Shown here: positions 24,332 to 33,470 of the stretch, piece by piece
Layout: every line of letters begins with the position of its first letter
Numbering within the stretch: position 1 is the stretch's first letter
NCBI GenBank assembly: GCA_021816935.1
Contig: JAKAWR010000001.1
Span: forward strand, 186,001-250,000
From: Actinomycetes bacterium
GTDB lineage: Bacteria; Actinomycetota; Acidimicrobiia; Acidimicrobiales; JAMCPL01
Direction: 5' to 3'
Length of the DNA: 64,000 bases
Notes under the pieces: generated by a model
What the model saw: only the letters and a program-made list of their open reading frames with translations
Told to the model about the DNA's origin: nothing
Databases searched by the model: none
Made by a program: the position numbers and the translations under genes

Positions 24332-26665
24332 TCAGCGGGGGGTCCGCGGCGTCTTTGCTCCGGCTGATCTCGGCCCACCCATCGAACGAAACCCGTCGCC
24401 ACCCAATCGACCGTTCCGGCGCGGCGCCTGCGACCGCCCCGGAATCAGGCGGTAGGCATCCATCACACCGTCGAGACGCTCCAGGGCAGCGAGAACCAGG
24501 GGCAGCTGCCCCGGATCCCCCACCGAAATCTCGAAAACCATCCTGTGCATCCTATCAACGCCAGTCCCGGTTCTCGACGAGAGAATATCCGCGTGATGAT
24601 CGGACAGCACCTTCGCTACGTCTGCAAGAACGTGCTGACGCTCCCCCGCGACCACGGCAATACCTGCGACGAGAGCGCCACCCGATCCCGCACTCCATTC
24701 CACCTCCACGAGGCGCACCCTGTCGGCGTCACACAAAGCCCTTACGTTGGGACATTCGCTGCGGTGGACCGTCACACCACGCCCCCTCGTAATGAACCCG
24801 ACGACGGCGTCGCCCGGTAGCGGCGAGCAGCATCGAGCAGGATGAACGACCACGCCCCCCAGACCCTGGACGGACGCGCCCGTTTGGCCGGCAGCTTCCA
24901 CTCTTCGCGACGCTCTAGGCGTCTCGGCCAGCACGGAAGTCTCTTCCGCCTCGCCATCGCCCAGTACCGTTCGGGCAATGTAGCCCGCAACGGCCACCGC
25001 AGACTGGTGCCCAGCTCCTACCGCGGCGAACAGGCCGTCGACGGATCCCTGCCCGTAGTGCCGTACCGCTTCTTCGAGCGCCTTCGAAGACGTTGCCCGC
25101 TGCAGGGATACACCCTCACGCCGGAGAGCCTTCACAACGTGCTCCCTCCCCGCAACGATGCTGTCCTCTCGCAACTCGCGACTGAACCACTGCCGGATCT
25201 TGTTGCGTGCCCGGCTCGAGACGGCAAACCCGAGCCAGTCCCGCGACGGACCCGAAGTTCCCGCCTTGGACGTCACGATCTCAACGTGGTCCGCAGACTT
25301 GAGGCGCGTGTCCAACGGGACCAGCCGACCGTTCACTTTCGCGCCCACGCAGCGGTGACCCACATCGGTGTGGATAGTGTACGCAAAATCGATCGGGGTA
25401 GCGCCGGCGGGCAACTCGATCAGCTTCCCTTTGGGCGAGAAAACGAAAACCTGCTTTCTGGCCAGATCCAGTTTCAGGTCGTCCATGAACTCGATCGGGT
25501 CGTCGCTGCCCCCCTCGTAGTGATCGGCGATAAGGCCGCCCAGCCACTCCATCTCATCCTTACGCAGTGCCGCAGAGCCCTGACCTCTCTCTTTGTACTC
25601 CCAGTGCGCGGCAATTCCCTTCTCGGCGCGCTCGTGCATCTCAGCCGTCCGGATCTGGACCTCGACGTGTTTACCTTCGTGGCCCACGACCGCAGTATGG
25701 ATTGATTGGTACTTATTGGACTTAGGCGCGTTTACGTAGTCTTTGAACCGGCCGGCGACAGGTGTCCACTGCGAATGGATTGCCCCCAGTGCTGCCCAGC
25801 AATCCTTCTCGCTCTCGGTGATCACGCGAACGCCTACCAGGTCGTAGATCTCGCTGAACTCCTTGCTGCCACTTGCCATCTTCTCCGCGATCGACCACAG
25901 ATGCTTCGGCCTGCCCTCTACCTTGGCCGTAATTCCCTCTCGAGCCAGCACTTTCCCAAGAGCTTCAACCGCACGCCGCAACTGTTCGTCGCGCTCAGGT
26001 GTCCGAATTGCAACCATCCGGGCAATCTGGGCGTAGCGCTGCGGATCAAGCGTTGCGAACGACAAGTCCTCCAGCTGCCACTTGATCTCCTCGATCCCGA
26101 GTCTGTGGGCGAGCGGCGCGTAAATGTCCAACGTCTCCTGGGCCGTCCTCCGCTGGGTCGCCGGAGGCATAACAGCGATCGTACGAAGATTATGCAGGCG
26201 ATCTGCGAGCTTGATCACGAGCACTCTTGAGTTCTGGCCAATCGCGAAGAGCATTTTTCGAATCGTCGCGGCCTGCCGCTCAACTTCCGACGCAAACTGC
26301 AACCTGTCGATCTTTGTCAGTGAGTCAACCATGAATGCGACTTCACGCCCCACGGCATCCTCAACCGCCGATACGGTAACGTCCGTATCCTCCACGACGT
26401 CGTGCAGCAACGCAGCAGCAACAGCCGCCTCGCCGCCTCTCAAGCGTTCCACTGTCCGAGCAACCTCGACCGGATGAGAGATGAAGGGCTCCCCGGAACG
26501 CCGAAACTGGCCATCATGGGCCTTACACGCCAGCGCGTATGCCCTCTCGATCAGCGGATGCTTCGCGAGTCCATCGGAGAGCCCCGCTCCGTCGCCATAC
26601 TCCTGAAACGGCGCGCCAACGAGCAAAGCCGGCTCACCCTTCACGGCAACGGCCTTCCCGGACAT
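24332..26665 (-). CDS. relA: Bifunctional (p)ppGpp synthetase/hydrolase (RSH)
   Basis: Makes and degrades the stringent-response alarmone. The N-terminal HD hydrolase motif is intact (ALLHDVVEDTD near residue 87), with the His of FISHPVEVARTVERLRGG upstream. The synthetase domain (RFKDYVNAPKSNKYQSIHTA) follows, then the TGS domain (VFSPKGKLIELPAGATPIDF), a zinc-finger-like region (VVHPARCCSPLPGD) and an ACT domain at the C-terminus. It is 777 aa. Both active sites look complete, so it is bifunctional. TACACT 6 nt before the ATG suggests a leaderless message. Confidence 0.96.
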   Translation of the reverse strand: MSGKAVAVKGEPALLVGAPFQEYGDGAGLSDGLAKHPLIERAYALACKAHDGQFRRSGEPFISHPVEVARTVERLRGGEAAVAAALLHDVVEDTDVTVSAVEDAVGREVAFMVDSLTKIDRLQFASEVERQAATIRKMLFAIGQNSRVLVIKLADRLHNLRTIAVMPPATQRRTAQETLDIYAPLAHRLGIEEIKWQLEDLSFATLDPQRYAQIARMVAIRTPERDEQLRRAVEALGKVLAREGITAKVEGRPKHLWSIAEKMASGSKEFSEIYDLVGVRVITESEKDCWAALGAIHSQWTPVAGRFKDYVNAPKSNKYQSIHTAVVGHEGKHVEVQIRTAEMHERAEKGIAAHWEYKERGQGSAALRKDEMEWLGGLIADHYEGGSDDPIEFMDDLKLDLARKQVFVFSPKGKLIELPAGATPIDFAYTIHTDVGHRCVGAKVNGRLVPLDTRLKSADHVEIVTSKAGTSGPSRDWLGFAVSSRARNKIRQWFSRELREDSIVAGREHVVKALRREGVSLQRATSSKALEEAVRHYGQGSVDGLFAAVGAGHQSAVAVAGYIARTVLGDGEAEETSVLAETPRASRRVEAAGQTGASVQGLGGVVVHPARCCSPLPGDAVVGFITRGRGVTVHRSECPNVRALCDADRVRLVEVEWSAGSGGALVAGIAVVAGERQHVLADVAKVLSDHHADILSSRTGTGVDRMHRMVFEISVGDPGQLPLVLAALERLDGVMDAYRLIPGRSQAPRRNGRLGGDGFRSMGGPRSAGAKTPRTPR

Positions 26666-26671
26666 ATATCC

Positions 26672-26677
26672 AGTGTA
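26672..26677 (-). promoter_or_regulatory. -10 box of relA, leaderless type
   Basis: TACACT on the minus strand, 6 nt before ATG 26665. No Shine-Dalgarno. Confidence 0.45.
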
Positions 26678-26933
26678 GTGTCGGCCTAGTCATCCAGTAC
26701 CGCCCCGACGCCCCGCAGCGCTACCTGGCATCCCGGAGCGCCCGGAGTGCAAGCGATTAGCCGGGTACGTCTACCCCACGCGAGGCACCTCGCTCTCGCT
26801 GGCTACGGAAGAGCGTTTGGTTCCCGCGCGCGCCTACGTCGACCGTGTCAACCCGGTTGGCGACAGCTTTGCGGGGGCAATAGGTGCAGCGCCCGGCGTC
26901 CGGTTGGCCCTCACGCTGCACGCAGGCCACGTC

Positions 26934-28592
26934 TCAGCGCCGCTTCCCGCCCTTTCGCCGATTCCCTCCCGGGCGAGCCTGGGATCCGCTCCGAGACCCG
27001 CCGGCCGTGCCCGCTCCAGCTCCGGACCCCGACCTACCACCCAATCCCACTCCGGTATCGCCAGACGATCCATCCACAACGCCACTCTTCACGGCATCTG
27101 CGGCCTCCCTCCCGGATCTTTCGTCACCGCCGCCGCCTGTACCCCCCTCGCCCGCCGAGCTAAGCCTCGCTAGTTCGGCTTCCAACTCGGCAATCCGGGC
27201 ATCCTTCAGGCTTCCCGCGGCGCTCTCGTCTCCAGATGCACCCACCACGGGCAACGCGGTTCCCTTACGGGTAGCTCCGGGACGCATCGGCGCACCCGGC
27301 CGCAGGGGGGCACCACCGCGCCCGCCGGGCCCGACCCGCTGAGGTCGCCCGCCTGGCCGGCTGGCGCGTGGATCTCCGCCTCCAACCCCGGATGCACGAA
27401 GTAACGCCGCCTCCTTGGGTGTGAGTAGCGCAATCCGCTCGGCCCGCGCCTCAAGTCTCGCCCGGAGCGTCTGGTAGCGCTTCTCCCGCTCCTTCATGCC
27501 CGAGAGCAGCGGCGACGCAATGAAAATCGAAGAGTACGCTCCTGATGTCAGCCCGATCACGAGGGCAAGGCCAAAGTACTGCAGCGTCGTTGCTCCCAGA
27601 ATCTGTGCACCGATAACCAAGACCGACAGGACCGGCAGGATCGCCACGAGCGACGTGTTGATGGAGCGTGCAAGCACCTGGTTCATCGAGAGGTTAACGA
27701 CGCCCTCGTAGGTCATGCGCCCCTGAGCGCCCAGGCCCTTCGTGTTCTCTCCGACCCGGTCGAACACCACAACCGTATCGTAGAGCGAGTAACCAAGGAT
27801 AGTCAGAACTGCAATCACCGTGTCGGGCGTCACCTGGAAGCCGCTCAGGGAGTACACACCGATCACAACCAGCAGGTCATGTATCACCGCCGCAAGGGCT
27901 GCAATGGCCATCTTCCATTCGAACCTGAACGATATGTAGACCACGACAGCGATAAGGAAGGCCATGAGCGCGATGATCGCCTTCTGGCTTACCTGGCCTC
28001 CCCAGGTGGGACCCACATCCGTTCTGGAAACGCCGTTCACGGCCGAGACGTGCGCAAGCCGGGCGAGCGAATCGGTGACCGCAGTCTTGATCGCAGACTG
28101 CCTGGATTGCGGGAGCGCTAGAAGGTCAGCCTCCACCTGAACCGTCTTTCCTCCCAAGATCTCAACGGTCGCACCGTGGAGCCCCGCTGCCCGCACCGCG
28201 CTCTGTACTTCCGGAACCGTCTTTCCCGGAGCCGCAACCGTCCACGACGTGCCACCCCGGAAGTCGATACCGAAATTGAGACCTCTCACCCCGATAGACA
28301 CGAGCCCGGCAATGATGACAAGCAGCGAAGCCGTATACCAGACACGCCTGCGACCGACGAAGTCGAAATGCGTCTCGCCCCGATACAGCCGCCCGAAGGC
28401 ACCGCCGAGACCGGTGAGCAGCCCACCGCCGGTTGGGCGCCCGTCGTTGCCATCGCCGCCCTTGCCGTTGCCGTTGCGGGCCGCCACGTCCGGACCAGCA
28501 ACGCCACTGCCAACCCCCGCCTCCGGGGTTCCATCCGTCACCGCAGTCAGCCCTGCTCCTCCCGCATCGATCTCCTGCTCGCGAGCCGTCAT
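26934..28592 (-). CDS. secF: Protein-export membrane protein SecF
   Basis: Partner of SecD in proton-driven late steps of Sec export. Six transmembrane helices and the family motifs LNFGIDFRGGTSW after helix 1, AVIHDLLVVIGVYSL, and TILGYSLYDTVVVFDRVGEN are visible. At 552 aa it is much longer than usual (about 300-400): residues 1-65 are Gly/Asp-rich and the last 150 are a basic and Gly/Arg/Pro-rich cytoplasmic tail (GGRPQRVGPGGRGGAPLRPG). It overlaps secD by 4 nt. The adjoining 268-bp gap toward relA holds nothing I can identify. Confidence 0.95.
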   Translation of the reverse strand: MTAREQEIDAGGAGLTAVTDGTPEAGVGSGVAGPDVAARNGNGKGGDGNDGRPTGGGLLTGLGGAFGRLYRGETHFDFVGRRRVWYTASLLVIIAGLVSIGVRGLNFGIDFRGGTSWTVAAPGKTVPEVQSAVRAAGLHGATVEILGGKTVQVEADLLALPQSRQSAIKTAVTDSLARLAHVSAVNGVSRTDVGPTWGGQVSQKAIIALMAFLIAVVVYISFRFEWKMAIAALAAVIHDLLVVIGVYSLSGFQVTPDTVIAVLTILGYSLYDTVVVFDRVGENTKGLGAQGRMTYEGVVNLSMNQVLARSINTSLVAILPVLSVLVIGAQILGATTLQYFGLALVIGLTSGAYSSIFIASPLLSGMKEREKRYQTLRARLEARAERIALLTPKEAALLRASGVGGGDPRASRPGGRPQRVGPGGRGGAPLRPGAPMRPGATRKGTALPVVGASGDESAAGSLKDARIAELEAELARLSSAGEGGTGGGGDERSGREAADAVKSGVVDGSSGDTGVGLGGRSGSGAGAGTAGGSRSGSQARPGGNRRKGGKRR

Positions 28593-30112
28593 ACCTTTGC
28601 CTCCACCGCCAGACCGCGCGCCATGCCGATGACCCGGGCGTCGGTAACCGCTCTCGACCTACCCAGCGCTATCACGAACGGACGCGTAAAGAAGTATGTC
28701 GTAAAAATGTCCATCAGCGTCGACAAGCCCAGGAAGAAAGCGAAACCCTTCACCGTCCCGATCGCAAGGAACCACAGGAGCGCCGCGGCGAGCAACGACA
28801 CCAAGTCGGCGGCGAGCACCGTCCGGAACGCTCCCCTGAAACCCGCCTCCACCCCTGTCCGGATGGACCTACCCGACCTCGCCTCGTCCTTCAGCCGCTC
28901 GAAGTATACGACGTATGAGTCGACCGTTATACCGATCGACACGATAATCCCCGTCACCCCTGCCAGGTCCAGCGTCAGGCCGTTCGTGTGTGCGATCAGC
29001 GAAACGATTCCCCACAGTAATGCCGCCGTAAGCACCAGCCCGGCAAGTACGACCACCCCAAGGATGCGGTAGTAGGCAACCATGTACAGGAGCACCAGAA
29101 GAAGCCCGCCAATTCCCGCGAGAAGCCCCGCCGTCAGCGATGAGTGGCCCAATGATGCAGAGACCGTCTCGCTGGTAAGGATCTTGAGTGACACGGGAAG
29201 GGACCCGTACTGCAGGACCAGGGCCAGGTTCTTGGCCGTGGTTTCGGTAAAGTTGCCGGATATCTCGCCGGAGCCGCCGAAGGACGAGAACGATGCCTGC
29301 CCCGGTTGGATGATCGGCGCCGACTCGATAATCCCGTCCAGGTCGATCGCCACCTCCGCATGAAAGTTCTTCTGGGCAACGTTGTCCCATGCCGCGGAGC
29401 CCGCCGAAGTCAGGTTGTACTGAACCGCCCAACCGCTCGTGGTTGTCAGTTGAGCGCTCGCCGAGTGTATCGCGGAACCCGGCAACTGTGACGGCCCCAG
29501 GAGAAATCGTGCCGTGGCAGCACTGCCCGATCCGAGTACCGGTAGTATGACTGGGTTCGAAGGGTTGTCCGCGCCGGGCGACGTAGTAGGCTGCGACGCC
29601 AGCGAGGGATCAGGCTGCAGCGGATTGGTTGTCACACTGCCGTTGGCGCTCACTTTCGGCTGAAGGTTCGAAGCCGTGTATGCATACTGCGATCCGCATG
29701 TGGACGGGAGCGGACCGGGAGGCGCCGCAGGCTTGCCGTTGACTGCAGCGGGCTTCTGGTATGGAGGCGCCTCGCAGAGAACCGGCCTGAAATAAAGCTG
29801 CGCCGTCTCGCTGAGGGTGTTGATAACGCCCTGTGGGTTCTTCACTCCCGGCAGCTGGACCACGATGTCCTGACCCTGGTTACCGACCTGCGCACCCGAG
29901 ATACCGAGCCCGTCGACCCGGTTCCTGATGATATTGATCGCCTCGTTCAGGGTGTTGCCATTCACCTGGTGTGCAGGCTTGAGCACGACCTCCTCGCCGC
30001 CTGCGAGGTCCAGGCCGAGCTTCGGTGCCCAGCCCGCTGCCATCACGGAGCCGAATACCGCTACAGCCAGGATGATCGCACCCGCAAGCGAGATCACATG
30101 GGAACGCTTCAC
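28589..30112 (-). CDS. secD: Protein translocase subunit SecD
   Basis: The N-terminal membrane anchor (VISLAGAIILAVAVFGSVM) is followed by the family motif LGLDLAGGEEVVLKP, a large extracytoplasmic P1 domain with a Pro/Ala/Ser-rich insertion (residues about 115-200), and the C-terminal five-helix RND-like bundle with GVTGIIVSIGITVDSYVVYFERLKDEARSG. It is 507 aa. It starts in a 4-nt overlap with yajC and is followed by secF in another 4-nt overlap, giving the classical yajC-secD-secF order. Confidence 0.95.
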   Translation of the reverse strand: MKRSHVISLAGAIILAVAVFGSVMAAGWAPKLGLDLAGGEEVVLKPAHQVNGNTLNEAINIIRNRVDGLGISGAQVGNQGQDIVVQLPGVKNPQGVINTLSETAQLYFRPVLCEAPPYQKPAAVNGKPAAPPGPLPSTCGSQYAYTASNLQPKVSANGSVTTNPLQPDPSLASQPTTSPGADNPSNPVILPVLGSGSAATARFLLGPSQLPGSAIHSASAQLTTTSGWAVQYNLTSAGSAAWDNVAQKNFHAEVAIDLDGIIESAPIIQPGQASFSSFGGSGEISGNFTETTAKNLALVLQYGSLPVSLKILTSETVSASLGHSSLTAGLLAGIGGLLLVLLYMVAYYRILGVVVLAGLVLTAALLWGIVSLIAHTNGLTLDLAGVTGIIVSIGITVDSYVVYFERLKDEARSGRSIRTGVEAGFRGAFRTVLAADLVSLLAAALLWFLAIGTVKGFAFFLGLSTLMDIFTTYFFTRPFVIALGRSRAVTDARVIGMARGLAVEAKV

Positions 30113-30642
30113 AGATCCCCCCGCTTCGTTCCGGCGCCGTCTTCGTCAGCCTCTCCAGCGTCCTCATCTGATCGGCCTCCGTTCTCCGAGTCCTCCTCGG
30201 CAACCTCCGCATCCACTTCGCCGCCATCCTCACCTCGCTCCGGCGAATTCTCCACAACCGAGCTGGAGAGCTTCTGGCCCACGGCTGTGCGGGCGAACGT
30301 CATTATCACGCCTTCGCTGACTTCGAGATGGATCCTCGCAACCTCTATAGACCGCACAACCCCATATATCCCGGAGTTCGTAACCACTTCGTCACCCTCC
30401 GACAATTCCGACTGCAGGGCGCGCTGTGCCTTCGCGCGCTCTGACTGAGGCTTGAACAGGAGCCGCCAGCCGAAGTACACAATGACCACGAGAAAGAGCA
30501 GGTAGACAATAGTTCCGGTAGCGGATGAACTGCTTGTCTTGCTCTTCGGCTTCGAGAGCGCCAGATGGACAGCTGTGCCTGTAAGCAACTTCCCAGCCGC
30601 TGTCCAATCCACGGCGGCGACCGTATGTGCTATGTGAATCAT
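30109..30642 (-). CDS. yajC: Preprotein translocase accessory subunit YajC
   Basis: A single transmembrane helix (IVYLLFLVVIVYFGWRLLF) is followed by the YajC core FKPQSERAKAQRALQSELSEGDEVVTNSGIYGVV. It associates with SecDF. At 177 aa it is longer than typical (about 100): an N-terminal 35 aa and a strongly acidic C-terminal tail of about 55 residues (EDGGEVDAEVAEEDSENGG) are extra. It is first gene of yajC-secD-secF. Confidence 0.92.
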   Translation of the reverse strand: MIHIAHTVAAVDWTAAGKLLTGTAVHLALSKPKSKTSSSSATGTIVYLLFLVVIVYFGWRLLFKPQSERAKAQRALQSELSEGDEVVTNSGIYGVVRSIEVARIHLEVSEGVIMTFARTAVGQKLSSSVVENSPERGEDGGEVDAEVAEEDSENGGRSDEDAGEADEDGAGTKRGDL

Positions 30643-30981
30643 TTTCAGAGATACCCTTAGTCCCGACTTCGCCTACTGCCTGGCCAACTTGCTTTCAGAC
30701 AATCGCCTCAACGTCCACCCCTGCCGACTGGCACGGCCACCCGGACGCCATCCTGGTGCACAATCGCAATGGGGGTTCACGCCCCTCTCGCCCCGCTGGC
30801 GACCTTACGCGACCGGACACTGGCGGTCACAGCATACAACCTCACACGCCTCGAGGCGAGACATCGCGAATCAAGCCTGGCCGCACTACAAACCTATCAC
30901 GCCCTGCCACTGCCTCGAGATCCCCTGCCGCTGCGGCTTCGGGCTTGTGATTAACGGCTGACCCTGGGGTCTCATCGCAAA
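30643..30981. other. Intergenic region between ruvB end and yajC start
   Basis: 339 bp without a credible gene. An imperfect direct repeat is visible: ATCGCGAATCAAGCCTGG at 30863-30880 and ATCGCAAATCAAGGCTCC at 30974-30991, the second reaching into the ruvB stop. I see no clear terminator with a T-run and no consensus promoter for yajC. Confidence 0.5.
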
Positions 30982-32115
30982 TCAAGGCTCCCGAGCAAAC
31001 CCGGGAAGCATAAGAGCCCCGGACGGCGCCACAGCAATTGGCAGCCCGAGGTGCTCGAACGCAAGCGCTGTCGCTACTCGCCCGCGCGGCGTGCGATGCA
31101 GGAGTCCGCATTGCAAGAGGTACGGCTCGTACGCGTCTTCCAGCGTCTCGGGATCCTCACCCACGCACTGCGACAACGTCGTGAGACCAACCGGCCCGCC
31201 GCCGAACTTCGTGCACAGGGCGTCGAGGATCGCCCGGTCGATCTTGTCCAGCCCCAACTCGTCGATCCGCAAGAGCTCGAGCGCTGACCTCGCAACGTCC
31301 AGGCTTACCACGCCGTCTGCACGCACCTCAGCGTAGTCCCGGACCCTCCGTAACAACCGGTTGGCAATTCGCGGCGTGCCCCGCGCTCGCGATGCAATTT
31401 CCACAGCGGCCTCCCCGGCCAGAGGTATCGCCAGGATCTCGGCCGATCTCACGACGATGCCGGCAAGGGCGACCGGAGAGTACAACTCGAGCCGCCCGAG
31501 AAAACCGAATCGATCGCGCAATGGCCCGGCGAGCATCCCCGCCCGCGTAGTCGCCCCGATCAGGGAAAACCGGGGTACGTCTATCCTGATCGTCCGTGCA
31601 CTGGGCCCTTTCCCGAGGATCACGTCCAGCTTGAACTCCTCCATCGCCGGATACAGGATCTCTTCCACGGTTGGTGGCAGCCGGTGAACCTCGTCCACGA
31701 ATAGCACATCCCCCTCCTGGAGATCCGTGAGTATGGCTGCAAGGTCGCCTCCCCGAACAAGGCTTGGCCCCGACGTGATCCGCATGCCGGCACCCATCTC
31801 GCCAGCGACGATACCCGCCAGCGACGTCTTGCCCAGGCCGGGAGGTCCAGCGAATAGGATATGGTCGGGCGGCTGGCTCCGCCTCCTGGCCGCCTCGAGA
31901 ATGATCCCAAGGTGCTCCGTTAACTCCGGCTGACCATGGAAGTCCGCCAGCCTGCGCGGGCGCAGGCGCGCCTCCTCGTTCGGTTCGTCCGGCTGAACTG
32001 CGGTGACGCTGAGATCGCCCCTGCCGTCGCCACCATCCCCCCGGGCGTCAACCCTGCCCGGACTGCCGCCTCCTCCCCCACGATGACCCGCAATCACCTC
32101 TCTCCGTTCGCTCAT
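30982..32115 (-). CDS. ruvB: Holliday junction branch migration ATPase RuvB
   Basis: AAA+ motor of the RuvAB complex. Walker A is [12 protein letters not shown], Walker B is [12 protein letters not shown], sensor I is [13 protein letters not shown], the arginine-finger region PLRDRFGF follows, and the C-terminal winged helix contains [11 protein letters not shown]. It is 377 aa; the first 45 residues are a Gly/Asp-rich extension absent from most RuvB. It overlaps ruvA by 4 nt and closes the ruvCAB operon. Confidence 0.97.
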   Translation of the reverse strand: MSERREVIAGHRGGGGGSPGRVDARGDGGDGRGDLSVTAVQPDEPNEEARLRPRRLADFHGQPELTEHLGIILEAARRRSQPPDHILFAGPPGLGKTSLAGIVAGEMGAGMRITSGPSLVRGGDLAAILTDLQEGDVLFVDEVHRLPPTVEEILYPAMEEFKLDVILGKGPSARTIRIDVPRFSLIGATTRAGMLAGPLRDRFGFLGRLELYSPVALAGIVVRSAEILAIPLAGEAAVEIASRARGTPRIANRLLRRVRDYAEVRADGVVSLDVARSALELLRIDELGLDKIDRAILDALCTKFGGGPVGLTTLSQCVGEDPETLEDAYEPYLLQCGLLHRTPRGRVATALAFEHLGLPIAVAPSGALMLPGFAREP

Positions 32116-32765
32116 CTGCTTCGAGACAACTCCTTCAACGCTAGTTTTAGGCCCTCCTCGACGGTGTCGCAGCCCGCCAGGTGCCCAACTACCCCGCGCA
32201 ACTCCTCATCCGTATAGCCAAGCTGCTTCAACGCGGATCGGACCTGCGAGCGCACCTCCGCTACCTGTACCGCCCCCCCGGCGCGTTCGAGGCCCCCTCC
32301 CTGTCCGGTCTGCGTCGCGTCCGGATCACCGGCTGGCCCGAACAACCCTGCTCCACCGAGTAGCTCCTGGCAACCCTTGAGCTCGATCATCAGCCGTTCG
32401 GCAGTCTTTCGCCCCACCCCGGGTACGCTGCAGAAGGCATCCACATCGCCAAGCTCCACTATCGCGTACAGATCCTCCGGAGCGAGAGCGCCCATGATCG
32501 CCAGCGCCAGCGACGGCCCGACGCCATGCACGTCCAGCAGTATCTCGAAGGTGCGCCTCTGGCGCGCCGAGCGAAACCCGTAAAGCGTTATCGCGTCCTC
32601 CCGGACATGAGTGTGGATGTGAATCTCTACTTCATTGCCGGGGTTACCCAGGGTAGCGATCACCGCAGCCGCCATTGTCACCTCGTAGCCCACCCCTCCG
32701 ACGCCGACCAACACCCTTCCGCCGTCCTCGATTCCGATGAGCGTGCCACGCAGCCATCCGATCAC
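32112..32765 (-). CDS. ruvA: Holliday junction DNA-binding protein RuvA
   Basis: Tetrameric junction-binding partner of RuvB. The N-terminal OB fold ([20 protein letters not shown]) is followed by helix-hairpin-helix segments ([17 protein letters not shown] and [18 protein letters not shown]). The C-terminal RuvB-binding domain ([19 protein letters not shown]) comes after a Gly/Gln-rich linker. It is 217 aa. It overlaps both ruvC and ruvB by 4 nt. Confidence 0.96.
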   Translation of the reverse strand: MIGWLRGTLIGIEDGGRVLVGVGGVGYEVTMAAAVIATLGNPGNEVEIHIHTHVREDAITLYGFRSARQRRTFEILLDVHGVGPSLALAIMGALAPEDLYAIVELGDVDAFCSVPGVGRKTAERLMIELKGCQELLGGAGLFGPAGDPDATQTGQGGGLERAGGAVQVAEVRSQVRSALKQLGYTDEELRGVVGHLAGCDTVEEGLKLALKELSRSR

Positions 32766-33355
32766 AAGAGACCTCCCGCTAGTCCCGCACCTGCCAACGC
32801 CGACTTGCAGCGGGAGGCAGCCTCAACGGCAGCTGCCATCGGGGCTCTCGTCAGATGGCAAATAGCGAGGCCCAGCGCGTCGGCGACATCCGGAGGCGAC
32901 GGCACCGCCTGGAGTCCCAGCAGGCGCGCCACCATTTCCTGAACCTGCCGCTTGGTCGCGGCACCGTAACCGGCGACGACCTGCTTCACTTCGTTGGCAC
33001 TGTACTGGGCCACCTCGCAGCCTGCCCGGTCGGCTACAACCAAGGCAAGGCCGCCGGCTTGGCCGATCGACACGGCCGTACGGGCATTTGTCTGGAAGAA
33101 CAACCGCTCAACGACAACTACCTCCGGCTCGAACTCGCACACGAGCGATTCGAGCTCCCCGAAAAGCTCCGCGAGCCGCCTCTGCACGGACAACTGCCGA
33201 TCCGTCGTGATCACGCCCGCAGCCTCGATATGAAGAGCCCGCGGTGCGCTGACACTCCGAGCATCCCGAGCCCCGGTGCTCAAAGCCTCGGCTGAGGATC
33301 TAACCAGGCCGTAACCGCAACGCGAAAGTCCGGGGTCGATCCCAAGAACGAACAT
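32762..33355 (-). CDS. ruvC: Crossover junction endodeoxyribonuclease RuvC
   Basis: Resolves Holliday junctions. The acidic catalytic residues are visible: Asp in LGIDPGLSRCGYG, Glu in VVVVERLFFQTN and the pair in PPDVADALGLAICH. KRQVQEMVARLLGL is the DNA-binding helix. It is 197 aa from ATG 33355, chosen because it puts the first Asp at the family position and because TAACAT lies 7 nt upstream. The GTG 27 nt upstream is an alternative. First gene of ruvC-ruvA-ruvB. Confidence 0.95.
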   Translation of the reverse strand: MFVLGIDPGLSRCGYGLVRSSAEALSTGARDARSVSAPRALHIEAAGVITTDRQLSVQRRLAELFGELESLVCEFEPEVVVVERLFFQTNARTAVSIGQAGGLALVVADRAGCEVAQYSANEVKQVVAGYGAATKRQVQEMVARLLGLQAVPSPPDVADALGLAICHLTRAPMAAAVEAASRCKSALAGAGLAGGLL

Positions 33356-33362
33356 GTATTCG

Positions 33363-33368
33363 ATGTTA
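33363..33368 (-). promoter_or_regulatory. -10 box of ruvC, leaderless type
   Basis: TAACAT on the minus strand, 7 nt before ATG 33355. Confidence 0.4.
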
Positions 33369-33470
33369 TCTCCGGTCCTCACCGATGTGGTGGACCGTCA
33401 CGCTCCCCGACGCCCAAGATTCGCGCTCACCACCCGATCGGCCGTGGCTGATCGAGCCCGCCGGATCCGA

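Noticed and set aside
24326-24346. Further dispersed-repeat copy before hisS
   Set aside because: Only GCCTCAGCGG is shared, and GCTGAGG is explained as the hisS ribosome binding site.
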